Notes: generated from the sequence alone by a model not told the origin. A stretch of 62,643 nt of DNA from an uncultured Bacteroidota bacterium (GCA_946186925.1 CAMHPA010000012.1:1-62643), one strand, 5' to 3'. Positions 46,410 to 55,693 are shown, counted from the first letter of the stretch. Numbers and translations are program-made.

Positions 46410-47440
46410 CAATGTTTTTTGCCCGTCCATTTGTCGCGCGGTGTGTATTGAATGCCCATCTTGTCGAGCAGCGGCTCCACGGGCACTTGGTGCATCTGCA
46501 GGCCGAGTTCCCACGGGTCGTAGCCCAGCACAAGGCCCGCCATCTCCTCGTAGGTAAGCGACGGAATTCCCTGTCCGTCAGCGCCGTAGGTGGTGCCTTC
46601 CATCTGTTGGATTGTGTATTGCCAGCGGTCGAGAAACATTGCGCAGCCAGGGCAGTTGGCCACAATGAAATCGGGCTTGTAGGGCACCATCGACTCGAAT
46701 TTCTTCTTCGAGTTGGCCACCGAGTAGCCGCGGTTGGCCATCACCAGATAGTTGCGGAAGCCGAAACCGCAGCAGTGGCGGCGTTCGGGGTAGTCAATAG
46801 GGGTGCCGCCCCACGCCTCAACCATTCCTGTGAGCACGCGCGGAAACTCGGCTCCGCCCACGCCCTTGGTGGGGAACATCTTGGCATAGTGGCAGCCAAT
46901 GTGGTCAACCACCTTCAGCGGCTCGCCAGTTTTCACATTCACCAGCGGGCGCGTCATTTGCGCGGCAATCTCGTTGCGGAATTTATAAATGGTGTCCGAC
47001 GTGTGGGCAATGTTTTTCGGTTTTTTGAACTCGCGGCGGGTGGCGTCCCACAGGTATTGGCGCACGCGGGCCTCCTCTTCGGGATATTCCTCCCAGGTGT
47101 GCAGCAGTTCGGTGTAGAGCCCGAACGACGTGACGCACGAAATGGCCATATTCTCATATCCCGCCTCGGTCATCAGCGCAAAATGGCGCGCAATGACGGT
47201 TTCGGTGGTCTGCAGCGGCACCAGGTCAGAGTGGTAGGCAATGCCCGTGCAGGTGGTGTGGTTGGGGTCGTCGAAAAGGTCCTTGCCCAACTTGTCGCGC
47301 ATAATGTTGAGATAGGCGCGCTCCGACGCGGGGAAGAACGTCTGCCGAATGCAACTCCGACAGTAGTAGTAGTGGTCGTCGGCTATATCTTTTTGATATT
47401 TAGCCCACAAGTTCTGTTTTGCAACGCATTGTTCACTCAT
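46409..47440 (-). CDS. HdrB-like CCG-domain protein
   Basis: A 343-residue protein with two cysteine-rich regions of the HdrB/HdrD type. The C-terminal one is intact: HIGCHYAK, RHCCGFGF and NCPGCAMFLDR. The N-terminal one is degenerate: CRSCIRQTF then TTCTGIAYH, where CCG is replaced by CTG. In HdrB each such region binds a noncubane 4Fe-4S cluster and forms the disulfide-reducing site, so one site may be lost or altered. It overlaps the upstream HdrC-like gene by 8 bp and the downstream HdrA-like gene by 1 bp. Confidence 0.86.
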   Translation of the reverse strand: MSEQCVAKQNLWAKYQKDIADDHYYYCRSCIRQTFFPASERAYLNIMRDKLGKDLFDDPNHTTCTGIAYHSDLVPLQTTETVIARHFALMTEAGYENMAISCVTSFGLYTELLHTWEEYPEEEARVRQYLWDATRREFKKPKNIAHTSDTIYKFRNEIAAQMTRPLVNVKTGEPLKVVDHIGCHYAKMFPTKGVGGAEFPRVLTGMVEAWGGTPIDYPERRHCCGFGFRNYLVMANRGYSVANSKKKFESMVPYKPDFIVANCPGCAMFLDRWQYTIQQMEGTTYGADGQGIPSLTYEEMAGLVLGYDPWELGLQMHQVPVEPLLDKMGIQYTPRDKWTGKKH

Positions 47441-48128
47441 CGTAGTCGGAATTTGTTTTGAAAACCATATTCAGATAGTCGCCGTTCTCAATGTCGACGC
47501 CCATCTCCTTGGCCTTCTCGGCCGAATATTTCTCAATGCAGTCATACATCTCGGTTCCGCCCGTCACATCGAAGATTCGCTTGAGTTCGTCAAGGTTTTT
47601 TTGGTCGATTTTGCGCAGCGGGCCCGCACCGTCTTTCTTGTACGGAATGTCCAACTTGGCCATAAACTCCTCGGTGTTGTTGTAGATACTCTCCCAGTTG
47701 GGGCCTTGCTCGGGGTGCATCCAGGGTGTGACAATGTCGGGATAGACGCAGTAGCCGCGCTCCAGAATGCTCTGCCCCACGGTGCGCTTGATTGCAAACT
47801 GCTGACGGCCCTTCTCCGAGCAGGTGAAGTAACCCAGTTTGACCGACAGTTTGCGCAGCGCCTGAATGACGAATCCAGGCGTGTTGCCTCGCGGACAGCG
47901 GGTTTTGCAACTCATACACTGCCCGCAGTACCAAATGGTTTCCGATTTCAGAAGGGCCTCAATCACGGCCTCGTCTTTCTTCTGCACCTCGTCCACAATG
48001 CGGCGCGGGTCGTAGTCGTAGAACTCGGCGGCAGGGCACACGCCCGTGCACATTCCGCAGTTCATACAAGCGTTCAGTCCCTCGACAAAACGCACATCTT
48101 CCATCAATTGGTCGTAAAGTTTGCCCAT
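47433..48128 (-). CDS. HdrC-like iron-sulfur subunit, first gene of the Hdr-like operon
   Basis: A 231-residue protein with two 4Fe-4S motifs, CMNCGMCTGVC and CGQCMSCKTRC, the latter followed by PRGNTPGFVIQAL. The C-terminal half (WMHPEQGPNWESIYNN and onwards) is not standard HdrC and is unrecognised. The start was set at ATG 48128 instead of GTG 48134 because a -7 box (48154-48147) puts the transcript start near 48140. A perfect 9-bp inverted repeat brackets that promoter. It overlaps the HdrB-like gene by 8 bp. Confidence 0.86.
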   Translation of the reverse strand: MGKLYDQLMEDVRFVEGLNACMNCGMCTGVCPAAEFYDYDPRRIVDEVQKKDEAVIEALLKSETIWYCGQCMSCKTRCPRGNTPGFVIQALRKLSVKLGYFTCSEKGRQQFAIKRTVGQSILERGYCVYPDIVTPWMHPEQGPNWESIYNNTEEFMAKLDIPYKKDGAGPLRKIDQKNLDELKRIFDVTGGTEMYDCIEKYSAEKAKEMGVDIENGDYLNMVFKTNSDYDE

Positions 48129-48133
48129 ACCCA

Positions 48134-48166
48134 CCTATTAACGCTGCAAAAGTAGGGGTTAATAGG
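48134..48166 (-). promoter_or_regulatory. Hdr operon promoter enclosed by a perfect dyad
   Basis: The minus-strand -7 box TACTTTTG (48154-48147) lies inside CCTATTAAC (48134-48142) and GTTAATAGG (48158-48166), a perfect 9-bp inverted repeat with a 15-bp centre. Such a position suits an operator for a dimeric repressor. Confidence 0.6.
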
Positions 48167-48799
48167 CAGACGCGATAGCCATTTTATGCCTAAAAAAAGG
48201 TGGTATTTATACTTAGTATTGGGGTAAAATGAAGATGTTTTTTTTAAAGGTGTGACTTTTGTTTTGTCAGCAACAATTATTCCGAAAAGATTTTTCCCAG
48301 AGAAAATGCAAGCACAATTATCACTCACTATGGCACACGCAGAATCCAACAATCAGTTTATTGTCCGCTTTGGCGATGACAAAAACTTGACAACCAGTTC
48401 GGTAACCATTTTATCGAAACATTCGTCAACCAAAACACGATGTTTCCTGGTGTTGGTTTGAGCCGACGTATGAGTAGGCCTGCCGCTTGTATTGAAAAAA
48501 CGTAAAAACATTTAATCCCCCATTTTGATTGTAAAGATAACGATTTTTGCATCGGTTGTGCATTTTCAAACGGGAAAGATGAGTTTTTTTGCAAAAAACC
48601 GAAAAAATATCATTGTTCGTCACTGAAATACATTGTTTAGACAACACTTTTCGCTTGTTGGCAAAAGGCTAAAGTATAGTGAGTTGTATTTTGTTTCACG
48701 GATATATGAGGCTGGTTCGTTGATGTCATACTATTTTTAATTAGAAAACTGACGTATTTGACGCGGCATTTTATTTTTTTCAAATATCGATTGAATAAC
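48167..48799. other. Spacer between the Hdr operon and tRNA-Arg, no gene supported
   Basis: About 630 bp of AT-rich sequence. Short open frames occur on both strands but lack start context, domains or family resemblance. One minus-strand stretch near 48350-48500 could be a decayed gene, but nothing identifies it. Confidence 0.5.
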
Positions 48800-48807
48800 T
48801 ACTTTTG
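48800..48807 (+). promoter_or_regulatory. -7 box TACTTTTG for tRNA-Arg
   Basis: A TAnnTTTG match 10 bp before the tRNA; no clear -33 element. Confidence 0.55.
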
Positions 48808-48817
48808 CAGCCGTTCT

Positions 48818-48889
48818 GCCCCTGTAGTTCAACGGATAGAACGGAAGTTTCCTAAACTTTAAATTTGAGTTCGATTCTCAGCGGGGGTA
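48818..48889 (+). tRNA. tRNA-Arg (CCT)
   Basis: A 72-nt cloverleaf: acceptor GCCCCTG with CGGGGGT (G-T pairs at the first and sixth positions), anticodon stem GAAGT/ACTTT around loop TTCCTAA giving anticodon CCT, and T-arm TTGAG/CTCAG with loop TTCGATT. CCA is not encoded. Confidence 0.92.
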
Positions 48890-48938
48890 CAAGTAAGTCA
48901 ATCATTTTAAGGTGGTTGGCTTTTGTTTTCTATCGGAT

Positions 48939-49853
48939 ATGAGAATGAACGACAAACCACGGAAGCAGGAACCGAAGGGCAACTCCTATCCCGTCAAGGC
49001 TGACCAGACGGTGGAGGAGTTCCTTGGGCGCATTATGCAGGGCAAGAGCCGCACATCGATTCGGCAACTGCTGCAAAAAGGCGCCATCACGGCCGACGGT
49101 GTTGTTTTGCGCCAACTCACCGACAAACTAAAAGCGGGGCAGACGCTCTTCATCGGCAAAAAGCCCGACCCGGTGTTTCCGATGCCTAAAGGGTTGAGAA
49201 TCATTTGGGAAGACAAGTGGCTGATTGTAGTGAAGAAAGAGACGGGGCTGCTCACCGTAGGCAACGAGAGCGAGCGCTACCAGACGGCGCAGAACTATCT
49301 CGACGCCTATATGCGATTCAAGGGCGAAGGTGAGTGCATTTTCATCGTCCACCGCATTGACCGCGACACGTCGGGAATACTGATTTTCGCGAAAAGCGAA
49401 GAAGTGCAGTTCCGCCTGCGCACAACGTGGAACGAGAGCGTTCAGAGCCGGCGCTACATTGCTATTGTTGAGGGTTGCCCCGATGAGCCGGAGGGCACCA
49501 TCGACACCTGGATTGACGAGAATAAATATACTATGGTGATGCACGTGACCAAAGAAGGCAAGGGCAAGCGTGCTATCACACATTATAAGGTGCTGAAAAC
49601 CAATGGTCAGTTCTCGATGCTTGCGCTCGAATTGGAGACCGGACGCAAGAATCAGATTCGCATTCATATGAGCCACATCGGGCATCCGGTGGCCGGCGAC
49701 GGCAAATACGGCGCCCACACCGACCCTTGCGGACGCTTGTGCCTTCACGCTCAACAGATTGAGTTCATCCACCCGATGACTAAAGAGGTGATGGAATTTA
49801 CATCGGAAGTGCCGCATGAGTTTAAATCAATCTTTTCTGGTTCAAAAAAATAG
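48939..49853 (+). CDS. RluA-family pseudouridine synthase
   Basis: A 304-residue RNA pseudouridine synthase. An N-terminal S4-like domain (TVEEFLGRIMQGKSRTSIRQ, then GAITADG) precedes the catalytic domain with FIVHRIDRDTSGILIFAK (catalytic Asp near 139) and LETGRKNQIRIHMSHIGHPV. Members modify 23S rRNA or tRNA uridines; the exact target is not deducible. The start MRMNDKPRK at 48939 is preferred, placing it 50 bp after tRNA-Arg, so read-through from the tRNA promoter is possible. Confidence 0.92.
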   Translation: MRMNDKPRKQEPKGNSYPVKADQTVEEFLGRIMQGKSRTSIRQLLQKGAITADGVVLRQLTDKLKAGQTLFIGKKPDPVFPMPKGLRIIWEDKWLIVVKKETGLLTVGNESERYQTAQNYLDAYMRFKGEGECIFIVHRIDRDTSGILIFAKSEEVQFRLRTTWNESVQSRRYIAIVEGCPDEPEGTIDTWIDENKYTMVMHVTKEGKGKRAITHYKVLKTNGQFSMLALELETGRKNQIRIHMSHIGHPVAGDGKYGAHTDPCGRLCLHAQQIEFIHPMTKEVMEFTSEVPHEFKSIFSGSKK

Positions 49854-49951
49854 GAGTTTATTTTTTTTGCGCACCTTCAAAAAATTGCAATGGTCATCCA
49901 TTGTTCATGTATTTTTTGTAATTCTGCGGCAATTTAAAAATCGCTTTAAAA

Positions 49952-51073
49952 ATGAACAAGATTGTACCTATCACATTGTTAACCGGCTATTTAGGTAGCG
50001 GTAAGACAACTCTGCTGAATAAGATTCTGGCCAACAACCAGGGCCTGAAAATTGCTGTGATTGTAAATGACATTGGCGAGATAAACGTCGATGCGTCGCT
50101 GATTGAGAAGGGCGGCATTGTGAACAAGAAAGACGACAGCCTGGTGGCCTTGAGCAACGGCTGCATCTGCTGCACGCTCAAAACCGACCTTATCGACCAG
50201 ATTACCAGCATCACCAGCACCGGCAAGTTCGACTATATTGTGATTGAGGCCAGCGGCATTTGCGAACCGCTGCCGATTGCGCAGACCATTGTGGCTATTG
50301 GCGATTACGCCCGCCAGTACAATCAGCCGTCGCCCTGCCGCCTCGACAGCATCGCAACCGTGGTCGATGCCCTGCGAATGGCGCGTGAGTTTGGCTGCGG
50401 CAATCAACTGACACGCAGCAATATAGATGACGAAGACATTGAGAATCTGCTCATTCAGCAAATCGAGTTCTGCAACATCATCATTCTGAACAAGGTTGCC
50501 GAAGTGACGGAAGATGAATTGAAACTTATCCGCGCTGTAATCAAGAAGTTACAGCCATCGGCCGAAATCATCGAGACCAATTACTGCGAGTTCGATTCCC
50601 ACAAGATTATGGATGCCAAACAGTTCGACCTTGAAAAAGCGTCGATGTCGGCAGGCTGGGTTGAGGAGCTTGAGAAAGATGATGACGAGCACGAACACGA
50701 AAGCGAGACCGAGGAGTACGGCATCGGAACATACGTTTACTACCGCCGTAAAGGATTCAACTACACCAAGTTCGAGACTTTTGCAAACGACCGCTGGCCG
50801 GCAAATATCATTCGCAGCAAGGGCATCTGCTACTTCAACGACGATGCCGATATGTCGTATATGTTCGACCAGGCCGGAACGCAGAAGAAACTTGTGAAGG
50901 CGGGGCAGTGGATTTGCACTGCACCCGAAGAGGAGCAGAAGCAGCTGCTGGCTCAAAGCGCCGAGCTGCGCCACGATTGGGACGAGGAGTATGGCGACAA
51001 GATGATTAAAATCGTCTTTATTGGCCAAAATCTTGACCGCGAAGCACTTAAGACCGAGTTGGATAAGATTTAA
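49952..51073 (+). CDS. COG0523-family (CobW-like) GTPase
   Basis: A 373-residue G3E GTPase, thought to insert or traffic metals such as zinc. Walker A is LLTGYLGSGKTTLLNKI (residues 9-25). The CxCC metal motif is in SNGCICCTLKTDL (near 73). EASGICEPLPI and the NK-type motif ILNKVAEV follow. A short His/Glu cluster (DEHEHESETEE) lies before the CobW C-terminal domain (YYRRKGFN, FARDR-like FANDRWP). Start and length are normal. It is the first of a set of plus-strand genes through recN. Confidence 0.92.
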   Translation: MNKIVPITLLTGYLGSGKTTLLNKILANNQGLKIAVIVNDIGEINVDASLIEKGGIVNKKDDSLVALSNGCICCTLKTDLIDQITSITSTGKFDYIVIEASGICEPLPIAQTIVAIGDYARQYNQPSPCRLDSIATVVDALRMAREFGCGNQLTRSNIDDEDIENLLIQQIEFCNIIILNKVAEVTEDELKLIRAVIKKLQPSAEIIETNYCEFDSHKIMDAKQFDLEKASMSAGWVEELEKDDDEHEHESETEEYGIGTYVYYRRKGFNYTKFETFANDRWPANIIRSKGICYFNDDADMSYMFDQAGTQKKLVKAGQWICTAPEEEQKQLLAQSAELRHDWDEEYGDKMIKIVFIGQNLDREALKTELDKI

Positions 51074-51093
51074 GCAAAAATCGGGCAGAGGAA

Positions 51094-51957
51094 ATGAATG
51101 CATTGAAAATCATCGGGAAGAATATCGGAGCCATAATATTGGCTATAGCCGTATTGTTGATTGGTGTTGTTGTGGGCGACCTTGGCCGGAATCTGTTTTC
51201 CGATTATTACCTGAAACTGATGGTTTCCTGCGTTCTAAGGGTGGCATCCACTATGGCGCTGGCTTGGTTCGTGTCGGCCAAACTGTTGAAAATCAGCCCT
51301 GATGAGTTGGGCATCAAACCAAAACGAATCGAGCTGAAATGGATAATAATTGCCATTGCATTGCCGGTTTTGGTGCTCGTTTTTTATGCATTTGTGTTGC
51401 CCGGAAAAGCGCACATCGCTGAAAATGATATGCTTTGCAAAACGCTTTTCCGTGCTATTCTTGAGACGGGAATTACTGTGGGAATAGCCGAAGAATTGAT
51501 TTTCAGAGGAATGATTTTCCGCTATATGAAAAAGACTTTGGGCGTCAAGCTCGCCGTAATCATCCCGGCCGTTTTGTTCGCCATCCTGCACATTATGAAT
51601 ATGCAGTCATTCAACCTGACCGACCTGATTCTGCTTGTTTTGGCAGGGTCGTCGGTTGCGGTAATGTTTACATTGATGGCCCTTGATTCAGGCTCGATTT
51701 ACCCCGGCGCATTGGCGCACGCACTGTGGAACGCACTCATAATTGGCGGCATTTTTGGCGTGGGCGCGATAGTCAATGGGGCGCCTAACACGGCTTATAT
51801 TGTCATTCCGGTGGAGTCAGCGAGCAAACTTCTCACCGGAGGCAATTTCGGAGTTGAGGCTGCAGTGCCCGCGATAGTTTGCTATATCGCTGCAGCGATG
51901 ATTTGCTTTGTTTGGTATAAAAAGAAATTGAAGCGCGCTGAAAGCCAGGCTGGATAA
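51094..51957 (+). CDS. CPBP (CAAX/Abi) intramembrane metalloprotease family protein
   Basis: A 287-residue polytopic membrane protein with about eight helices. CPBP motifs are present: EELIFRGMIFRYM (EExxxR), FAILHIMNM (HxxxN-like) and LAHALWNALI (HxxxN-like). These residues coordinate zinc in Rce1-type proteases. Bacterial members act in prenyl-protein-like processing, bacteriocin self-immunity or unknown roles. It follows the COG0523 GTPase by 20 bp and is probably co-transcribed. Confidence 0.88.
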   Translation: MNALKIIGKNIGAIILAIAVLLIGVVVGDLGRNLFSDYYLKLMVSCVLRVASTMALAWFVSAKLLKISPDELGIKPKRIELKWIIIAIALPVLVLVFYAFVLPGKAHIAENDMLCKTLFRAILETGITVGIAEELIFRGMIFRYMKKTLGVKLAVIIPAVLFAILHIMNMQSFNLTDLILLVLAGSSVAVMFTLMALDSGSIYPGALAHALWNALIIGGIFGVGAIVNGAPNTAYIVIPVESASKLLTGGNFGVEAAVPAIVCYIAAAMICFVWYKKKLKRAESQAG

Positions 51958-52047
51958 GATTTAAGCATCGGCTCGACGAATTGTAATTGTGCCTGATGCG
52001 GTGGCACCCAAAAAATTGTAGATTTGGCAACGGAAAAACACTCGGTT

Positions 52048-52686
52048 ATGACACAAAAACTGTTCACACTAATAATATCATTGTTCGCCACCATTGGCAT
52101 TGTCGGAGCGCAAGACACAATTATGCTAATGCGCGGCAAGCGTATCGCTGTGAGCAACAGTAAGATAGAAGTTACAGCCAAAGGCGATACGGTGGTCAGC
52201 TACCAATTGCCCAACGGAAAGCAAAAAAGCAAGCGTGCCGACAAGGTCTTTTCGGTTTCGCAGGGCGGACGTGAGCATATATTATATGTGTCGGACACCG
52301 CAGCCGGCGACCTGACTGTTGACCAGATGCGGCGTTTCCTTCAAGGCAAAGCCGATTATTCGGGCGGATTCAGCTGGGGATTTTTCGCTGGCGGTGTGGC
52401 GGCAACTGCAGTCGGGGCGGCCATTCCGCCTGTACGGTTCAATATGAACAGCAACAATGCCAGCGTGCCTGTTGGTGTGGTGGTTCCGTTCGGTTATATA
52501 TTTGTGGCTGGCAACACCACCAAATCAGTTGAAAAACTGAAGGCAAAATATCCCGATATGCCTGACGATGAATATTATACGCTGGGCGTTCAGACTGCAA
52601 TAAGCCAACGGCGGATGCGTGATGGCGCTTTAGGCGTGCTCACCGGCGGCGTTATTTGGATTGTGGCCGCAGGCATCAGTAATTGA
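52048..52686 (+). CDS. Exported protein of unknown function
   Basis: A 212-residue protein with signal peptide (MTQKLFTLIISLFATIGIVGA). The mature N-terminal part is a small beta-rich domain (DTIMLMRGKRIAV, YQLPNGKQKSKRADKVFSV). It then has two Gly/Ala-rich hydrophobic stretches (GFFAGGVAATAVGAAIPP and GVLTGGVIWIVAAGIS) that could be membrane helices, separated by a KAKYPDMPDDEYYTLG segment. The family is not recognised. The ATG at 52048 is preferred to the TTG at 52024. It ends 8 bp before recN and may share its transcript. Confidence 0.72.
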   Translation: MTQKLFTLIISLFATIGIVGAQDTIMLMRGKRIAVSNSKIEVTAKGDTVVSYQLPNGKQKSKRADKVFSVSQGGREHILYVSDTAAGDLTVDQMRRFLQGKADYSGGFSWGFFAGGVAATAVGAAIPPVRFNMNSNNASVPVGVVVPFGYIFVAGNTTKSVEKLKAKYPDMPDDEYYTLGVQTAISQRRMRDGALGVLTGGVIWIVAAGISN

Positions 52687-52694
52687 CATTAAAA

Positions 52695-54350
52695 ATGCTG
52701 CATCAGATTCATATACAGAACTATGCGCTAATCGACGAACTGACTGTCGATTTCACCGACGGCTTTTCGACGCTCACGGGCGAGACGGGCGCGGGCAAAT
52801 CGATTCTGCTTGGCGCGCTGATGCTAGCTTTGGGCAACCGTGCCGACACTGCGGCCATTGGCAATGCGGGGCAGAAATGCGTGGTTGAAGCCACATTCAA
52901 CGTAAAGCCGTATCACCTTGAAAAGATTTTCGATGAACTCGACCTTGATTATCAGGACGAAACAATTGTCCGCCGCGAGCTGCTGACAAACGGAAAATCA
53001 CGCGCCTTTGTCAACGATACGCCCGTTAACCTTAACGCTCTCAAAGATTTAGGCCGCCATCTGATTGACATTCACTCGCAGCACGAGAATCTTGAACTGA
53101 ACAACAATCAGTTTCAGTTGCGTGTGGTTGATGCGGCTGCACAAAATGCTGATTTACAGAAACAATACTCGGCCGCTTACGCAGAATACAAGCGTTTGCA
53201 GGCCGAACTTGCCGAACTGAAGGAAAACGCACGCCAGATGTCGGCCGATTACGACTATAATCAATTCCAATACAATCAGTTAGCCGAAGCAAAACTCGAT
53301 GGCGTCAATCAGGAAGAGATGGAAAATGAGTTCCAAACGCTGTCGAATATTGTTGATATTCAACAAAATCTGAGCGCCGCGCTCTACGTTTTGCAAGACG
53401 ACGAGCAAAACGTCTTGTCGGGACTGGCGCAGGTTCGGCAGGCTGTTCAGCAGACGCAGCGCTACTTCCAAAAATCGGAAGAGTATCTGCAACGCCTTGA
53501 GCCTGTGATAATTGAAATGAAAGACTTTGCGCAGGAACTCGAAAGCGATTTGCAACGGCTTGAAAATCAGCCCGAACGACTTGAAGAGTTGCGCGCCAAA
53601 CTCGACCTGCTCTACAGCCTTATGCAGAAGCACCAGGCAAAAAGCGTTGACGAACTTATTGCAATCCGCAACGATTTAGAGCAAAAACTCACAAAATCAG
53701 GCGATTACGAAACACTGATTGAGCAAACCGAAAAGCAACTCAGCCAAGCCACAGCGCTGTTGACCGATTTGGCGGCAAAACTGTCGGACAGCCGCCGAAA
53801 GGTTGCCGATTCGCTCTGCAAGCAGATTTGCAGCCACCTGACGGGCCTGGGAATGCCCAACGCGCAGTTGCAAATCAGCCTGACAAATACCGACTCGTTC
53901 ACACCCAACGGTCGCGACAGCGTCAACTTTTTGTTCACCGCCAACCGCAACCACGAGCTTCAAAACATTTCGAAGATTGCATCGGGCGGCGAGATAAGCC
54001 GTTTAATGCTGAGTATCAAAGCTATATTATCAAAATCGGTAGCACTGCCAACTGTCATTTTCGACGAGATTGACACAGGCGTTTCAGGCGACATCGCACA
54101 CAAGATGGGCGAACTTATGTTGCTGATGGCCAAACAGATGCAGGTGATAACCATTACTCACTTGCCGCAGATTGCCGCCAAAGGTGCAGTGCAGTATCGC
54201 GTTTCGAAGAACGACGAAGGCGGCACCACTCACACCATTGTTGACAAACTGTCTGATGCTGAGCGCGTTGACGAAATAGCACGTATGCTGAGTGGCAAAA
54301 ACATCACCGCCGAAGCGCGTGAGAACGCCAAATCCCTATTAAAAGGATAA
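52695..54350 (+). CDS. recN: DNA repair protein RecN
   Basis: A 551-residue SMC-like ATPase in recombinational repair of double-strand breaks. The head has MLHQIHIQNYALIDELTVDF, Walker A LTGETGAGKSILLGAL and, at the C-terminal side, ASGGEISRLMLSIKAI (signature) and VIFDEIDTGVSGDIA (Walker B). The middle is a long coiled coil with conserved DIHSQHENLEL. Length is normal. The ATG at 52695 fits the conserved N-terminus. Confidence 0.96.
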   Translation: MLHQIHIQNYALIDELTVDFTDGFSTLTGETGAGKSILLGALMLALGNRADTAAIGNAGQKCVVEATFNVKPYHLEKIFDELDLDYQDETIVRRELLTNGKSRAFVNDTPVNLNALKDLGRHLIDIHSQHENLELNNNQFQLRVVDAAAQNADLQKQYSAAYAEYKRLQAELAELKENARQMSADYDYNQFQYNQLAEAKLDGVNQEEMENEFQTLSNIVDIQQNLSAALYVLQDDEQNVLSGLAQVRQAVQQTQRYFQKSEEYLQRLEPVIIEMKDFAQELESDLQRLENQPERLEELRAKLDLLYSLMQKHQAKSVDELIAIRNDLEQKLTKSGDYETLIEQTEKQLSQATALLTDLAAKLSDSRRKVADSLCKQICSHLTGLGMPNAQLQISLTNTDSFTPNGRDSVNFLFTANRNHELQNISKIASGGEISRLMLSIKAILSKSVALPTVIFDEIDTGVSGDIAHKMGELMLLMAKQMQVITITHLPQIAAKGAVQYRVSKNDEGGTTHTIVDKLSDAERVDEIARMLSGKNITAEARENAKSLLKG

Positions 54351-54385
54351 CTCTTTATAATTCACAACTTTATACCACTTTTTTT

Positions 54386-55564
54386 ATGGACAATTTTCAA
54401 TTTTACAGCCCAACCGAATTCGTGTTTGGCAAGGACACCGAAAACGAAGCGGGCAAGTACGTTCGCAAGCACGGCGGCTCTAAAGTGCTGATTCACTATG
54501 GTTCTGGCTCGGTTGTCAGGACAGGTTTGCTTGAGCGCGTCAAAAAATCGCTGGCGGCCGAAGGCATCGCATTCGTCGAACTTGGCGGCGTGAAACCCAA
54601 TCCGCGCGACACCAAAGTGCGCGAAGGCATTGCTCTGGCAAAGGCCGAGAAGGTCGATTTCATTCTGTCGGTTGGCGGCGGCTCGTGCATCGACAGTTCG
54701 AAAGCCATTGCCGCGGGCGTCTGCTACGACGGCGATTTTTGGGATTTGTACGGCACTGGACTTGAGATTGAAAAGGCTTTGCCCGTGGGCACTGTGCTCA
54801 CTATTGCCGCCGCAGGCAGCGAAGGCTCGGGCGCATCGGTCATCACTCGCGAAGACGGACTTCTCAAACGCGACGCCTGCTCTGACTTGCTTCGTCCGCG
54901 ATTCTCAATCCTGAACCCCGAACTCACCTGCACTCTGCCAGCCTATCAGACGGCTTGCGGTGCAACCGACATTATGGCGCACGTTTTTGAGCGCTATTTC
55001 ACTAATACTGAAGAAGTTGAAGTTACCGACCGTCTTTGCGAAGCCATCCTGCTGACAATGGTCAAGGAAACGCCGCGCGTGATTGCCGACCCGAACAACT
55101 ACGAAGCCCGCGCCAATATTATGTGGGCCGGAACGGTTGCGCACAACGACATTGTTGGCGTCGGCCGCAGCCAGGACTGGAACAGCCACTGCATCGAGCA
55201 CGAACTGTCGGGTCTGTACGATGTGGCTCACGGCGCTGGTTTGGCCGTGGTTATGCCTTCGTGGATGGAATTCACAATGAATCATAATGTTATGCGTTTT
55301 GCGCAGGTTGCAACCCGCGTTTGGGGCTGCCAGATGGATTTTGAGCATCCCGAAAACACCGCACTCGCAGGCATTCGCCGCTTCCGTCGGTTCCTTTCGT
55401 CAATCGGAATGCCAATCAACTTTGAGCAACTCGGTGCGAAAGAGTCGGATATTCCATTGTTAGCCAAGAAGATGGGCATCAACGGCACCACGGGCGGCTT
55501 TGTGAAACTCACCACTGCCGATGTCGAAGCAATTCTGCGCATCGCCGCAAAGGCAACAGTTTGA
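54386..55564 (+). CDS. Iron-containing alcohol dehydrogenase (YqhD/BDH type)
   Basis: A 392-residue group III alcohol dehydrogenase that reduces aldehydes with NAD(P)H, useful as a fermentation sink or in aldehyde detoxification. N-terminal NFQFYSPTEFVFGKDTENEAG is the butanol-dehydrogenase-like start. The nucleotide-binding segment is ILSVGGGSCIDSSKAIAAG. Metal ligands lie in GATDIMAHVFERYF and in HCIEHELSGLYDVAHGAGLAV. It starts 35 bp after recN. A large imperfect GC-rich hairpin after its stop (about 55582-55640) may act in transcript ending. Confidence 0.94.
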   Translation: MDNFQFYSPTEFVFGKDTENEAGKYVRKHGGSKVLIHYGSGSVVRTGLLERVKKSLAAEGIAFVELGGVKPNPRDTKVREGIALAKAEKVDFILSVGGGSCIDSSKAIAAGVCYDGDFWDLYGTGLEIEKALPVGTVLTIAAAGSEGSGASVITREDGLLKRDACSDLLRPRFSILNPELTCTLPAYQTACGATDIMAHVFERYFTNTEEVEVTDRLCEAILLTMVKETPRVIADPNNYEARANIMWAGTVAHNDIVGVGRSQDWNSHCIEHELSGLYDVAHGAGLAVVMPSWMEFTMNHNVMRFAQVATRVWGCQMDFEHPENTALAGIRRFRRFLSSIGMPINFEQLGAKESDIPLLAKKMGINGTTGGFVKLTTADVEAILRIAAKATV

Positions 55565-55693
55565 GCAAGTTAAGAACAACAGGCATCGGCGGCATATTTT
55601 TTTCGAAAAAGCTCGATAAAAAATAATCGCCGCCGGTGTCATTTGTAACAAAAAAGACTACTTTTACATCGTTTCAAATTAAATATAGCAGAG

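Noticed and set aside
48252..48594. Short frames in the spacer before tRNA-Arg
   Set aside because: There is no signal peptide, promoter link, family resemblance or conserved composition. A decayed gene is possible but not supportable.
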